Assembly: GCF_028745505.1 (NCBI RefSeq) | Contig: NZ_JAQZZL010000002.1 | Span: forward strand, 1,922,001 to 1,986,000 | Length of the DNA stretch: 64,000 nt | Origin: Lentisphaera marina | GTDB lineage: Bacteria; Verrucomicrobiota; Lentisphaeria; Lentisphaerales; Lentisphaeraceae | Direction of reading: 5' to 3' | In this document: positions 33,342 through 42,610 of the stretch, one piece after another | Numbering within the stretch: position 1 is the stretch's first letter | How the letters are laid out: each line of letters starts with the position of its first letter | Made by a program: the position numbers and the translations under genes | The notes under the pieces: generated by a model | What the model saw: only the letters and a program-made list of their open reading frames with translations | The model's database searches: none | What the model was told of the DNA's origin: nothing

Positions 33342-33814
33342 CTTGTCTCCTTATTTTTTTTATCAATTCTTATATTGCCTTAGCAAGTCAAAAAATCAAC
33401 TAAAGCTAAGCTCTCCTAAGCACTTATTTGAGTAGCTCATATCATCATTAAAATTAAATGCTAGAAATAGAATTTGCGATTGACTCACCTTGCCTAATTT
33501 ATCTTTAGATTTCCTTAAAAAGGAAAGCTCATTCTGCCTCTCCGGTCACTTGAACCCAAGATTGACAAACTAAGCTTTTTGTGATGGGCAAACCCCAACA
33601 GCATTCTCGCTATCAAATCGTCTTCTGGGTTTCATGAAGCTGTCACAGGCAAACAATTTCTCCTGCTAAGAAAAAGAAAAAGGAGGCCTTCGAACTCGAT
33701 ATGCGCTTTTTAAGAACTTAAGCCTTGAGAAAACAAGCAATGCTCCAAGAAATAAAGTTTTATTCTTGCTCTCATGGTGGCACATTTAATCATGTTTAAA
33801 AATTTAGGTTTCAC
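33342..33814. other. 473-nt intergenic stretch without a convincing gene
   Basis: Between the divergent Dabb and cytochrome c genes. No frame longer than about 30 codons with plausible composition was seen on either strand, and no tRNA-like fold. One minus-strand frame near 33550-33660 reads CDSFMKPRRRFDSENAVG and could be part of a dispersed repeat or a decayed gene. The region from about 33540 to 33700 is less AT-rich than its flanks. Confidence 0.5.
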
Positions 33815-34414
33815 ATGAAGTACGTAATCATCACATTATCATTCCTCTTATTACTCTCCTGCCAAAGCCCTAAAGAACTCAATCAACTCAGTTCTAAAAT
33901 GCAAAATCACATTCAACAATGCAATTCTTGTCATGATCAAGGGCAAACTCACGGCGCCCCTTCACTCGTCGGTCTTGAACTCAAATATATGAATTCACAA
34001 ATGCAGAAATTTAAAAATGGAATGCGAGGCCACAAAGATGCTTCTCCCGAAGCCATCGCTATGCGAGAAGCTATTATAAACATGGAAGACAATGATCTCA
34101 AACAAATAAATTCATGGTTCGCAAGCCAAAGTCGACCTGTGAAAGCGAAAGCAAGCTCAAGCCACACCGAAGGCGAAGCTCTATACAAGACTCACTGCTA
34201 TGGATGCCATCAAGGAACCATGGGAAAGTTTTTCACTGGCAGCCCATCTATTTTAAAACTCGAAGAGTGGTACATCATCAAACAATGCGAAGATTTTCAG
34301 TCTGGTAAACGTGGAGCAAATCCTGAGGATAAAAAAGGCTACAAGATGGCACAAAGAATCAAAAACCTTAGTGCCTACCAAATACAAGAAATTGCCGCTT
34401 TCCTCGCTAACTAG
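33815..34414 (+). CDS. Dihaem cytochrome c lipoprotein
   Basis: 199 residues with a lipoprotein signal (YVIITLSFLLLLSC). Two class-I cytochrome c domains follow, each with a haem site: CNSCH (with SLVGLELKYMNSQMQKFKNG downstream) and CYGCH (with SPSILKLEEWYIIKQCEDF). Each half has a distal Met (GMRGHKD-type and YKMAQRIKNLS). The arrangement is like cytochrome c4 or the soluble c553 pair that carries electrons to terminal oxidases. It is anchored on the outer face of a membrane by the lipid and is transcribed alone. Confidence 0.92.
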   Translation: MKYVIITLSFLLLLSCQSPKELNQLSSKMQNHIQQCNSCHDQGQTHGAPSLVGLELKYMNSQMQKFKNGMRGHKDASPEAIAMREAIINMEDNDLKQINSWFASQSRPVKAKASSSHTEGEALYKTHCYGCHQGTMGKFFTGSPSILKLEEWYIIKQCEDFQSGKRGANPEDKKGYKMAQRIKNLSAYQIQEIAAFLAN

Positions 34415-34550
34415 TCCACATTCTTCATCTAAACCAAGCATCAAGCCTTGAGCATCTATTGCCGTTATTTATTGAGATTAAATCTCAATACTATTTGAAT
34501 TGTTCGTTTCATTGGCTAATTTTCCTTAGTAATTAACGAAGGAATACCTT

Positions 34551-34952
34551 ATGACTTGCACACAACCAAGAGAATTAACTCATTGTTATTCATTGCTTTT
34601 TACCGGAGAAGCTGAACAAAAAAAGACTAACTACCTTCGAGCAGCTCTATGTTTTGAGGAATGCCGTATGACAGCCGAAAAAGCCGTTATGAAAAATTCA
34701 ATTTTTGCTTACGCGCTTTATCGTGCTGCGCGTAAGGAAGCACAAATGCTTATCTTTTTAGATGCTAAAAAACGCGCCTTCCGCATGCTCAATAAGTTGA
34801 TCAATCAAAAAATCCTCGGTGGCAACAGCTACGACCGTTTATTTATCTATAGTCAACTCAGTTTTCTTGCAGAAAAGTTATCACCATCTCAAACTTCCAA
34901 CTACAAAACTCGCCTAAATACCGAATTACAAAAGCTAGTAGAGGCTGAATAA
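34551..34952 (+). CDS. Hypothetical helical protein (133 aa)
   Basis: ATG at 34551 with GAAGGA upstream. The product is almost all helical, with four Cys in the first half and a basic middle (YALYRAARKEAQMLIFLDAK). There is no signal peptide, membrane helix or known motif. Four consecutive amphipathic helices (for example KTNYLRAALCFEECRMTAEK) would fit a TPR-like or four-helix bundle protein. It ends 12 nt before a strong hairpin that separates it from zwf. Confidence 0.8.
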   Translation: MTCTQPRELTHCYSLLFTGEAEQKKTNYLRAALCFEECRMTAEKAVMKNSIFAYALYRAARKEAQMLIFLDAKKRAFRMLNKLINQKILGGNSYDRLFIYSQLSFLAEKLSPSQTSNYKTRLNTELQKLVEAE

Positions 34953-34963
34953 TGAACATAAAA

Positions 34964-34988
34964 AAGGCTCACCAATTTGGTGAGCCTT
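34964..34988. terminator. Bidirectional terminator between convergent genes
   Basis: AAGGCTCACC (34964-34973) and GGTGAGCCTT (34979-34988) form a perfect 10-bp stem with a 5-nt AATTT loop. It lies between the stop of the 133-aa gene and the stop of zwf. The minus-strand reading is followed by TTT, so it most clearly terminates zwf. Confidence 0.85.
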
Positions 34989-35009
34989 ATCAGAGTATTT
35001 AGATCAACT

Positions 35010-36437
35010 TTACTTAAAGTTGGCTTCCTCTGGTCCAGAAGTTCCTGCACGATAAAAATGAACTTCATTTTCACCAGCATCAATCTTCTTAAGAATTGGA
35101 GTAAAGAGCTCCCAAGACTGAATCAGTTCATCGTAGGATATAAATAGACTCTTATCACCATTAATAGCATCCAATAAAAGTCGCTCGTATGCACCTGGCA
35201 TAGCAACATCGAAACCACTATTATAAGTGAAGTCCATTTTTACATCTTTGAGAACCATGCCTTTTCCAGGCACTTTATTCGTGATGTTAAAAATCATACC
35301 GGCTTCTGGCTGTACTCGGATCACAAGTTTATTCGCATGATGAGGTTGATTAGCGAAAATACTGCCAACCACGTCTTTAAATTGAATAATAATTTCTGTA
35401 CAACTCTTAGTCATGGCTTTACCAGCTTTAACCACAAATGGGACACCGCTCCAACGCTGATTATTAATTTCACAGCGAACCGCCGCAAAAGTGTCGCGCA
35501 TTGAATCTTTTGGTACGCCAGGTTCATCTCTATATGAATTAACCGAACGCCCTGAACAAACACCGTCTGTGTATTGTCCGACAACAACGTCTTCAGCTTT
35601 AAATGGAGTGATTTTGCGAAGTACGCGATTTTTTTCACTAGCAATCTCATCCGAAGTCAATTCTGATGGTTGCTCCATTGCTACGAGTGCCAAAATCTGT
35701 AAAAGGTGGTTTTGAATTACGTCGCGAATGATTCCCGCATCATCAAAGTAACCTCCACGATCGCCAATAGCTTTATCTTCTTCCCAGCTAATCGTTACTG
35801 ATTCAATATAATTTCTGTTCCAAACTGGTTCGAAAATGATATTTGCAAAACGCATAACCATAAGGTTTTGAATGGCTTCTTTACCTAAGTAATGGTCTAT
35901 ACGGCAAACCTGACTTTCATCAAAAGTCTGTTCAATAGTTGCATTGAGTTCACGTGCCGAATCAGTATCGTAACCAAATGGCTTTTCGACAACAACAAAA
36001 TGATCCAAATTACCTTTTTCAACTAACTGACTCTCGCGAAGAGAATGAATTACAGGCTCAAATACTGCAGGAGGAATAGAAAGATAGAAAACACGTTTAA
36101 TATCTTCGCCAAATTCAGCGTTAACTTCATCCAATTCAGTTTTTAATTGTCCGAAGTCTTCAACAGAACCATAATTACCGGCATGATAGAAAATCTTATT
36201 AATGAATGAATTAACCAAACTTTCGACCAATTGAGTTTCCTCGACACTCTCCATAAGGTTAGCTTTTACTTTCGTGCGGAACTCATCATGAGTCATGCTC
36301 GTACGGGCGTAACCAGAAATCGTAAACTGTGCGGGAAGCGCTCCTGATGTATATAATGTATATAAACTTGGCAATAATTTAGTTAATGCCAAATTACCTG
36401 ATGCACCCATGATCACTACCGAAACGGGTTTATTCAT
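35010..36437 (-). CDS. zwf: Glucose-6-phosphate 1-dehydrogenase
   Basis: 475 residues. VVIMGASGNLALTKLLPSLY is the NADP-binding fold (GASGNLA where many have GASGDLA). VEKPFGYD and RIDHYLGKEAIQNLMVMRFA (catalytic His in RIDHYLGKE) are diagnostic, with GAYERLLLDAINGDKSLF near the end. It oxidises glucose 6-phosphate to the lactone, feeding the pentose phosphate pathway with NADPH. It is a single gene with no gnd or pgl beside it. Confidence 0.97.
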   Translation of the reverse strand: MNKPVSVVIMGASGNLALTKLLPSLYTLYTSGALPAQFTISGYARTSMTHDEFRTKVKANLMESVEETQLVESLVNSFINKIFYHAGNYGSVEDFGQLKTELDEVNAEFGEDIKRVFYLSIPPAVFEPVIHSLRESQLVEKGNLDHFVVVEKPFGYDTDSARELNATIEQTFDESQVCRIDHYLGKEAIQNLMVMRFANIIFEPVWNRNYIESVTISWEEDKAIGDRGGYFDDAGIIRDVIQNHLLQILALVAMEQPSELTSDEIASEKNRVLRKITPFKAEDVVVGQYTDGVCSGRSVNSYRDEPGVPKDSMRDTFAAVRCEINNQRWSGVPFVVKAGKAMTKSCTEIIIQFKDVVGSIFANQPHHANKLVIRVQPEAGMIFNITNKVPGKGMVLKDVKMDFTYNSGFDVAMPGAYERLLLDAINGDKSLFISYDELIQSWELFTPILKKIDAGENEVHFYRAGTSGPEEANFK

Positions 36438-36584
36438 CTTTTTCTCCTGAAATAATGTTAATTTTCGCTGAATCTAAAGCTCAGCCTCGATATTTCAATT
36501 ATTTATGTCTTGAATTGCTTTGCTTTTGCATTTTATTTGATCCTCTAAAAACACTAACCATACGCACTACAGGGAAACACACAC

Positions 36585-37028
36585 ATGTCTACACGCAAAC
36601 CTACTCAAGTTGATATCCAATTGGACCTCCCCAGATACCGTGGCAATAAGAAGCAACGTTATGAGCAACTACTTGCTTTAAGAGCTCAACTTGTTGATCA
36701 AGTTTCTATGCTCAATGGCGTTAACCTTCAAGTTGAAAGAAACGCTGGTGAAGATGGTGGTGATGTTGGATCAGACAACTTCATGCGCGAAATCAACCTC
36801 AACGTAATGAGTGACGAAGGTATCAAAGTTCAACTCATTCAACAGGCTATCGAAAGATTAGACCAAGGCAAATATGGACGTTGTGTCGATTGTCGCGAAG
36901 ACATCTCAGAGCCTCGCCTAGATGCTATACCTTATGCAAAACTTTGCGTTAAATGCAAAGAAACTCGTGAGTCACAAGGTGTAACTAACTTCACTAACAA
37001 TACTGTTGGGAAGGACTTCACTGAGTAA
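36585..37028 (+). CDS. DksA/TraR-type zinc finger protein
   Basis: 147 residues. The helical coiled-coil part runs through RYEQLLALRAQLVDQVSML and a DGGDVGSDNFMRE-like linker, the counterpart of the DksA tip. A C4 zinc finger follows: GRCVDCREDISEPRLDAIPY then CVKC (four Cys). This fits the RNA polymerase secondary-channel regulator family rather than a confirmed DksA. It overlaps the possible TTG start of lspA and is followed by miaA, a common grouping with lspA. Confidence 0.88.
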   Translation: MSTRKPTQVDIQLDLPRYRGNKKQRYEQLLALRAQLVDQVSMLNGVNLQVERNAGEDGGDVGSDNFMREINLNVMSDEGIKVQLIQQAIERLDQGKYGRCVDCREDISEPRLDAIPYAKLCVKCKETRESQGVTNFTNNTVGKDFTE

Positions 37029-37584
37029 GCTAAAAAAAATAGTCTCTGACCGATTTATCGAATTGAAGGCCGACTTTTATGGTTGGCCTTCTCTTTTATG
37101 TGTATTCCTAATTGCCCTCGATCAAATCACCAAGGTCATGACTATACAGGCAACGCCTTATTCACCTCGTCTGATTAAAGAAATAATCCCAGGCTTTTTC
37201 AACCTCGTTCATTATCGTAACTTGGGGGCGGCATGGGGTATGGGAAGTTCGCATACCAATATATTGGCATTGATTTCATTTGTTGCTTTTTTTGCAATAC
37301 TTTTTGAATTCCCAAAACTTTGCGAAAAACGTAAAATAAACTTTCTTGCCATATCAATGATGCTCGGTGGCATTATGGGTAATGGCATTGATCGCGCCTT
37401 CAGACCTGAAGGTGTTGTCGATATGATCGAAGTTTATATCCCCTTCATCTATAAAGAGGGATGGTATCGCTTTCCTGCGTTTAATGTTGCAGATAGCGCT
37501 ATTTGTGTCTCTGTTTTCATTTACATAATCGCATCTCTTATAGCACCTAAAGCTCCCGTCGAAAAGCATGAAACAACTGATTAG
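37006..37584 (+). CDS. lspA: Signal peptidase II (prolipoprotein)
   Basis: Up to 192 residues with four membrane helices (for example WPSLLCVFLIALDQITKV, ILALISFVAFFAILFE, ICVSVFIYIIASLIA). The catalytic Asp pair lies in VVDMIEVYIPF and FNVADSAICVSV, and MMLGGIMGNGIDR is the family loop. It cleaves lipoprotein signals, and this window encodes several lipoproteins. The start is unclear: TTG at 37006 is the first in-frame candidate, but GGAAGGA lies at a good distance from a CTG at 37021. No ATG is available before the first helix. It overlaps miaA by 17 nt. Confidence 0.93.
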   Translation: MGRTSLSKLKKIVSDRFIELKADFYGWPSLLCVFLIALDQITKVMTIQATPYSPRLIKEIIPGFFNLVHYRNLGAAWGMGSSHTNILALISFVAFFAILFEFPKLCEKRKINFLAISMMLGGIMGNGIDRAFRPEGVVDMIEVYIPFIYKEGWYRFPAFNVADSAICVSVFIYIIASLIAPKAPVEKHETTD

Positions 37585-38467
37585 CATCCTCGGCCCTACA
37601 GCTAGTGGCAAAAGTTCACTCGCCTTCAAACTTGCTAAAAAAATTCAATCTCCTATCATTTCCTGTGACTCAATGCAGATTTATCGAGAACTCGATATTG
37701 GCAGTGCTAAACCCACCGTTGAAGAACTTTCCGAAGTCAAGCATCACATGGTAGATGAACTCAATATTGAAGATCCGTGGACTGCTGCCGATTTCTGCCA
37801 AAAGGCTGAAGACATTCGCTTAGAACACAACAATTCTCCTATCATTATGGCCGGAGGAACTGGCCTCTATGCTAAAATGTTTCTTTATGGTGCTGACACC
37901 CTACCAAGTGACAAAAACCTAGCACAAGATATCAGAGCACAATATGAACAAGAAGGTATTGATAATATTTTTGCAAAACTCGCAACACTTGACCCTACTA
38001 GTGCTGAAAAGTTAAAAGATAATAATCGTAGGATTCTACGTGCCTACGAAGCGGCTTATCTACTTAATGGTCCGCTCCCAAAAAGAAGTTTCTCACAAAC
38101 ACCCCGCTTTGATTGTCGCCAAATCATCCTCATGCCTAGTGCCGAGCTGAGTCGCGAGCTCATTGCTAAACGTTGCGTAGAAATGCTCCAGGAAGGCTGG
38201 ATTGAAGAAGGCGAAAAGCTCATTAATAAAGGCTTACTGAACACCCCTACAGCTTCTCAAGCACTGGGCTACAAAGAGATTGCTCTTCACCTAGATGGTC
38301 AACTCAGCCGTGAAGAACTTCAGGAAAAACTGATCATCAAAACTTGTCAATATGCAAAGCGTCAACGTACCTGGTTCCGCAATCAGCATCCTAGTGCTGA
38401 AATATTTCACTTTGAAAATTCACTCGAACGCGAAAAGGTCTTTAATAAAATCCTCTCAGAATATTAA
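37568..38467 (+). CDS. miaA: tRNA dimethylallyltransferase
   Basis: 299 residues. LISILGPTASGKSSLAFKLA is the P-loop, ISCDSMQIYRELDIGSAKPT and HHMVDELNIEDPWTAADFC follow, then IIMAGGTGLYAKMFLYG and NRRILRAYEAAYLLNG. TASQALGYKEIALHLDGQLS and YAKRQRTWFRNQ close the family pattern. It adds the isopentenyl group to A37 of tRNAs that read U-starting codons. It begins 17 nt inside lspA. Confidence 0.97.
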   Translation: MKQLISILGPTASGKSSLAFKLAKKIQSPIISCDSMQIYRELDIGSAKPTVEELSEVKHHMVDELNIEDPWTAADFCQKAEDIRLEHNNSPIIMAGGTGLYAKMFLYGADTLPSDKNLAQDIRAQYEQEGIDNIFAKLATLDPTSAEKLKDNNRRILRAYEAAYLLNGPLPKRSFSQTPRFDCRQIILMPSAELSRELIAKRCVEMLQEGWIEEGEKLINKGLLNTPTASQALGYKEIALHLDGQLSREELQEKLIIKTCQYAKRQRTWFRNQHPSAEIFHFENSLEREKVFNKILSEY

Positions 38468-38533
38468 AGCTCTGTTAAGACACTCTACATCGAATTTGAT
38501 TCCTATGACAACGTCAAAAAACAGGAAAAAATC

Positions 38534-39124
38534 ATGTACAGTAAATTTTTAATTCTCATTCTCATTTCACAAATCTCAATGGCTGAGGTCAGCTTTGGCC
38601 AGCTCACTAAAGAAGCTAACGATCTTCGTAGAGAAAAAAAGTATAGCCTAGCCATGGAAAGCTATAACAAAGCCTTAGAGTCAGCTAAAAGTGATAACCA
38701 GCGTTTGGTTTGTCTTTTTTTTATTGCCGAGGTCCAGCACTCGCTAGAGCAGTATGAAAAATCCATAGAAGCTTTTCAAGAGGTCATAGACTTGTCAATG
38801 AAACAGGCGCAGATTAATCACACTAGAATTCATACCTCAATTATTCGTCAAGCCAACGCCTACAAAAAGCTACAGAAAGCTGAAGAAGCCATTGAGCTTC
38901 TAAATACTCTTATCCAAAAAGATAATGTTAACCCCGCCATGCTGAAGGCCGCACAAAAAGAAATCCAAAACATAGCAAAGTCTAATAGTATTGAGACTCC
39001 AGTTATAGAGAAAGTGAAAACTCCCACCACAAGCCAAAAGAAGGAAGTAATTAATGAGGCTCCAAGCGAGCCCAGCAAAGATGTGATCCCAGTCCCTAAA
39101 GCAGATCAGAAAATCTACATATAA
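38534..39124 (+). CDS. Exported TPR protein (196 aa)
   Basis: ATG at 38534 with GGAA upstream. A short signal peptide (YSKFLILILISQISMA) precedes TPR-like repeats: LTKEANDLRREKKYSLAMES, LEQYEKSIEAFQEVIDLS and LQKAEEAIELLNTLIQ. The last 50 residues are a low-complexity Pro/Glu/Lys/Ser tail (VEKVKTPTTSQKKE-like), probably disordered. It is likely a periplasmic protein-interaction scaffold. The stop abuts the stop of the convergent M28 peptidase gene. Confidence 0.85.
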   Translation: MYSKFLILILISQISMAEVSFGQLTKEANDLRREKKYSLAMESYNKALESAKSDNQRLVCLFFIAEVQHSLEQYEKSIEAFQEVIDLSMKQAQINHTRIHTSIIRQANAYKKLQKAEEAIELLNTLIQKDNVNPAMLKAAQKEIQNIAKSNSIETPVIEKVKTPTTSQKKEVINEAPSEPSKDVIPVPKADQKIYI

Positions 39125-40006
39125 TTATCGAAGTTCTTCCAACATTTGCAGAACAACTTCTCCGACAATTTCGAAACTTCGGGGAGACAATTTATCTAAA
39201 GTATCTTTTTCAGTATGCCAATAAGAGTTATTGGGTCCATAGGAAAAGTCTATTAGGTCAATGGCAGGAACACCCAGATCAACAAAGGGCACATGATCAT
39301 CAAGTACTGCCATAGTGCCTTTGGAAAAGTATTTTGACCAATTATTTTTCTTCGCTAGCTCTAAAGTTAAATCTTTTAACTTATCATCTCCATTTGCGGG
39401 GATCGCAATATGAAGATCTTTATCGGCAATCATATCAACTAAAATCATTGCCTTACAATTTCTCAGTTCTCCCTTAACTAATAACTGAGAAGCATAGCGT
39501 TTACTGCCGTGCAAACCGTCGTTATGCGCGTAATTAAGCTCACACTCCTCACCATCAAAGTGAACCATGCGCACCGATTTACCGCCTTTGGGAATATGCT
39601 TCATCAACTCAATAAGTAATGCCGTGCTCGAACCACCATCATTAGCACTGATAAAATCAGCTTTCCCCGGAATCGTCTTTGTATCATAGTGCGAGCCCAA
39701 AAGAATAAAATCTTTACCTTCGCCAGGCAATGTACAGATCACATTCCTGTAAGTATTAACCTTCCCGCGGTGCTTCTCCGTCCATTCATCAATCTCAACC
39801 TCCCAACCCGCTTTCTTTGCTTCTTGAGCAATCCATTCAGCAGTCTCTTTCGCTGCCTTGGAATTGAGTAAACGAGGCCCAAAATCGATCTGCTTTTGAA
39901 CTAAAGACATGCAACGGTCGCCATCAATTCGAGAATTGTGAACTAACTCTTCTTCACAACTCGATAAAAGACCTACGAGACAAAGCATCCAAAATCTCAA
40001 CCTCAT
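39125..40006 (-). CDS. M28 family peptidase / glutaminyl cyclase-like lipoprotein
   Basis: 293 residues with a lipobox (FWMLCLVGLLSSC). The zinc-site motifs of M28 enzymes are present: LLGSHYDTK (His, Asp), SANDGGSSTALLIELMKHIP (Asp) and MVHFDGEECE (Glu-Glu). VLDDHVPFVDLGVPAIDLID and SYWHTEKDTLDKLS (His) are the later parts. QKQIDFGPRLLNSKAAKETA and the overall spacing resemble glutaminyl-peptide cyclotransferases within M28. The start overlaps the preceding FtsZ-like gene by 4 nt (ATGA), so the two are coupled. Confidence 0.9.
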   Translation of the reverse strand: MRLRFWMLCLVGLLSSCEEELVHNSRIDGDRCMSLVQKQIDFGPRLLNSKAAKETAEWIAQEAKKAGWEVEIDEWTEKHRGKVNTYRNVICTLPGEGKDFILLGSHYDTKTIPGKADFISANDGGSSTALLIELMKHIPKGGKSVRMVHFDGEECELNYAHNDGLHGSKRYASQLLVKGELRNCKAMILVDMIADKDLHIAIPANGDDKLKDLTLELAKKNNWSKYFSKGTMAVLDDHVPFVDLGVPAIDLIDFSYGPNNSYWHTEKDTLDKLSPRSFEIVGEVVLQMLEELR

Positions 40007-41022
40007 TTTCTGACCTTAATCCCTAAGCGTTTATACGTGGGAACTTTTAATTTAGTCATTAAACCTGGAGTATTTTCATGGCGCAAAAACATGTGCATCA
40101 AATCTTCATCATAAGTCACTTGCTTCGGCACTGCTGTTTTTGGTGCCGCAACTACTTGAGGCGCTTGCTCAACTTTGTTAAGTCGAACTAAGGCTAATAA
40201 AAGCTCAATTTTATCGGGCTCGCCATAACCATCTCCATAGGCTCTTAAAAACTGACAATGTTCTGGGCAAGCCAATTCCACCGTAGTTCCTAAGTCGTGC
40301 AATACATTTAAATCTCCATGGGCTGAACCCATGCGCATATAAAGTAAGCCAACATCAGCAGAAGAACGTGATGATCCCAACAAGCTAGATGCCCATAAAT
40401 TTTCAACTGAATCGCTAATTTTATGCCCCTTCCCATAGGCAAAGTTCACCACTCCGAAATCGTCTTTTAACAGAGAACGTAAATCATTTAGGTTAATCTT
40501 AACCGGTCCTAAATCCCTTAGCATATCAACGAAATAGCCAACACTCTGAGCAATTAATTCCTGTCTTGTACTAAAGGCTTCATCTAGAGTACTGCGAGAA
40601 TTAGACATCATAACTTCATCATCAAAACACAAAACTGCAGACTTATTTTCTAATAATCTTTCAATGATGTTATTGGCTCGATTAAGTTTCAAATCCCCCT
40701 CTAAGCGATGAGGACGCATCAATAAAAATATTACTTTTTTATTCGACAATTTCTTACTTAAACTGAGTAGATTTTCACCTCTCTCCAAGCTATCAAGATC
40801 CGAAAGAACAATAATCCCACCCTCTGGGATCCAGAGTTCGCGCCATGGCGATCGTTCTTTTAAATTAATTAATTTGATCATACTCTCTCGAGCATAACGT
40901 TTACCTTCACGCAAAGCGACCAATTTGGCAAAATTATTCATTTTTGGTAAATCAGCAATCAAATCACCTGCACGTTCGCCCAAACCAATGATCATCATTT
41001 CGTTCATCTTATTTTCTATCAT
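40003..41022 (-). CDS. FtsZ-like protein lacking the GTP-binding signature
   Basis: 339 residues from ATG at 41022 with GAGGA upstream (the next Met, six codons on, is possible; an earlier frame to 41055 is unlikely). The order of FtsZ landmarks is kept: IIGLGERAGDLIADLP for IIGVGGAGCNAV (residues 11-26), GGIIVLSDLDSLERGENLLS where FtsZ has the GGGTGTG loop, FLLMRPHRLEGDLKLNRA for VVTKPFxFEG, STLDEAFSTRQELIAQSV, and KINLNDLRSLL for the T7 loop NLDFADV. The Gly-rich tubulin signature and the T7 Asp residues are replaced, so GTP hydrolysis is not expected. It overlaps the M28 gene by 4 nt. A divergent FtsZ partner or decoy is an inference. Confidence 0.65.
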   Translation of the reverse strand: MIENKMNEMMIIGLGERAGDLIADLPKMNNFAKLVALREGKRYARESMIKLINLKERSPWRELWIPEGGIIVLSDLDSLERGENLLSLSKKLSNKKVIFLLMRPHRLEGDLKLNRANNIIERLLENKSAVLCFDDEVMMSNSRSTLDEAFSTRQELIAQSVGYFVDMLRDLGPVKINLNDLRSLLKDDFGVVNFAYGKGHKISDSVENLWASSLLGSSRSSADVGLLYMRMGSAHGDLNVLHDLGTTVELACPEHCQFLRAYGDGYGEPDKIELLLALVRLNKVEQAPQVVAAPKTAVPKQVTYDEDLMHMFLRHENTPGLMTKLKVPTYKRLGIKVRK

Positions 41023-41078
41023 TTGGTTTTGTGTCCTCGCGATTGTAAATTTCAATAAATTAAATGGGAAACGAGCTT

Positions 41079-42545
41079 ATGCCATACATTTACACTGCTT
41101 TCATATCAATTTTCTTTAGTCTTTTTTGTCATGCTGAACAAAGCCTCGTCATCTTGCAAACAACCGACATCCATAGTGCTATTTTTGACGAAGATAGCAA
41201 AGACTCTGCATCTTGGTTGAGGATGTCATCAAAAATAAAAGACTTACGACAAGGATACGGCGCTGAGAACACCTTGCTCATTGACTGTGGCGACACTATC
41301 CAGGGTAGTCTTTCTGCTTCAATTAGTCGCGGTGAGGACGCCATAACAATACTTAATCACTTAAACTATGATGCTTGGGTGCCTGGCAATCACGAATTAG
41401 ATTTTGGTTCACATCGCTTCTTAGAACTCTGTAAACAGACCCAAATTCCTGTTCTTAGTGCCAACTTTGAATTTATTCCCAAGGACGCTTTCGAATTCCA
41501 AGCTTTTCGTAGCTATCAGCGTGCAGGAAAGAAAATTATTGTCATTGGCATGCAGGCCTCCTTTCTCCACTACTGGTCTACTGGCTCCCAATTTTCCAAT
41601 TGTCGTGTTTGGAGTGCAAAAAGTGAACTAATGAAAATCATGCCCACCATTCTTGAACAAGATGCCGACCTCATCATCCTTGCGCTTCATCAGGGCCTCG
41701 CATTTCGCGATGACCGCAAAGTGAATGAAGTACTTGAAATCGCTAAACTCTTTCCTGAAATACATTTGATCCTAGGAGGGCATACCCACCGTGAATTTCC
41801 CGCTGAACTGATCTCTAATGGAGTCCTCTATACACAAGCAGGAGCTCACGCTAAGAGCTTAGCCAAAATCAATATTGAATTCCCAAAAAATAGTCCTCCT
41901 GTAATTCAGCCTGAACTCATAGGAATCAATCAAAACACCGCCCTAGATCCAGTCGCTCTCAGACTCGTACAAAAAACCCACCGTGAACTCACTACTCAAC
42001 TCACTTATCCTATCACACATTTGGAATCTGACCTCAAGGCTGCAAAAGTTGGTGTGAACTGTCGAATCAGTCATTTAATTGGCCACGCTATTTTAAAAGC
42101 CAGCTCCGCAGACATCGCCATCCATGGTAGGTTAAGCTCTAGCAGCCTGAAAAAAGGCCCTGTCGGTGAACGAGAACTCTTTGGCATTATTCCTTACGAA
42201 AACGATTTATTTACTGCGCAAGTTAGTGTTGAAGAGCTCAAACTTGTCATGAATGAACAAATGAACTTTCAAAAATCATATAGTTTTAATGCTCCAGTTA
42301 ATTTTAGCTATAATCACCTTGAGCAAAGCATCACTTTAAAACCAGAATTGAGAAACAAAGAGAAACTAACTCTATGCATCAATAGTCGCGTCGCCGCTAG
42401 TGGGGGCAAGCGTTTTCCTGTTCTAAAAAACATTATTAGCCAGCCTTCTGCACAGCTAAAAGAACTCCCCATAAAAACTCGGGATGCTGTTCGCCAACAA
42501 CTGCAAAGAGGTGTACCCAATTTTGAAGCAACACTAATTTTCTAA
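41079..42545 (+). CDS. Exported 5'-nucleotidase / UshA family phosphoesterase
   Basis: 488 residues from ATG at 41079, after GGAAACGAG, the spacing used by the sigma gene. An ATG at 41064 is possible. A signal peptide (YIYTAFISIFFSLFCHA) leads to the metallophosphatase motifs LQTTDIHSAI (Asp-x-His), LIDCGDTIQG, PGNHELDFGSH, LALHQGLAFRDD and ILGGHTHRE. The C-terminal domain starts near ISHLIGHAILKASSADIAIH and includes GIIPYENDLFTAQVSVEELK, as in 5'-nucleotidases and 2',3'-cyclic phosphodiesterases. It probably scavenges phosphate from extracellular nucleotides. It is divergent from the FtsZ-like gene. Confidence 0.92.
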   Translation: MPYIYTAFISIFFSLFCHAEQSLVILQTTDIHSAIFDEDSKDSASWLRMSSKIKDLRQGYGAENTLLIDCGDTIQGSLSASISRGEDAITILNHLNYDAWVPGNHELDFGSHRFLELCKQTQIPVLSANFEFIPKDAFEFQAFRSYQRAGKKIIVIGMQASFLHYWSTGSQFSNCRVWSAKSELMKIMPTILEQDADLIILALHQGLAFRDDRKVNEVLEIAKLFPEIHLILGGHTHREFPAELISNGVLYTQAGAHAKSLAKINIEFPKNSPPVIQPELIGINQNTALDPVALRLVQKTHRELTTQLTYPITHLESDLKAAKVGVNCRISHLIGHAILKASSADIAIHGRLSSSSLKKGPVGERELFGIIPYENDLFTAQVSVEELKLVMNEQMNFQKSYSFNAPVNFSYNHLEQSITLKPELRNKEKLTLCINSRVAASGGKRFPVLKNIISQPSAQLKELPIKTRDAVRQQLQRGVPNFEATLIF

Positions 42546-42610
42546 ACATACTTGATTTATCACTGACAAGATATAAAGTTGACTATTATAATCAAGATAA
42601 GGATTGCCTA

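Noticed and set aside
41064..41078. Earlier ATG of the 5'-nucleotidase
   Set aside because: No ribosome binding site upstream, and the signal peptide starts cleanly at the ATG of 41079.
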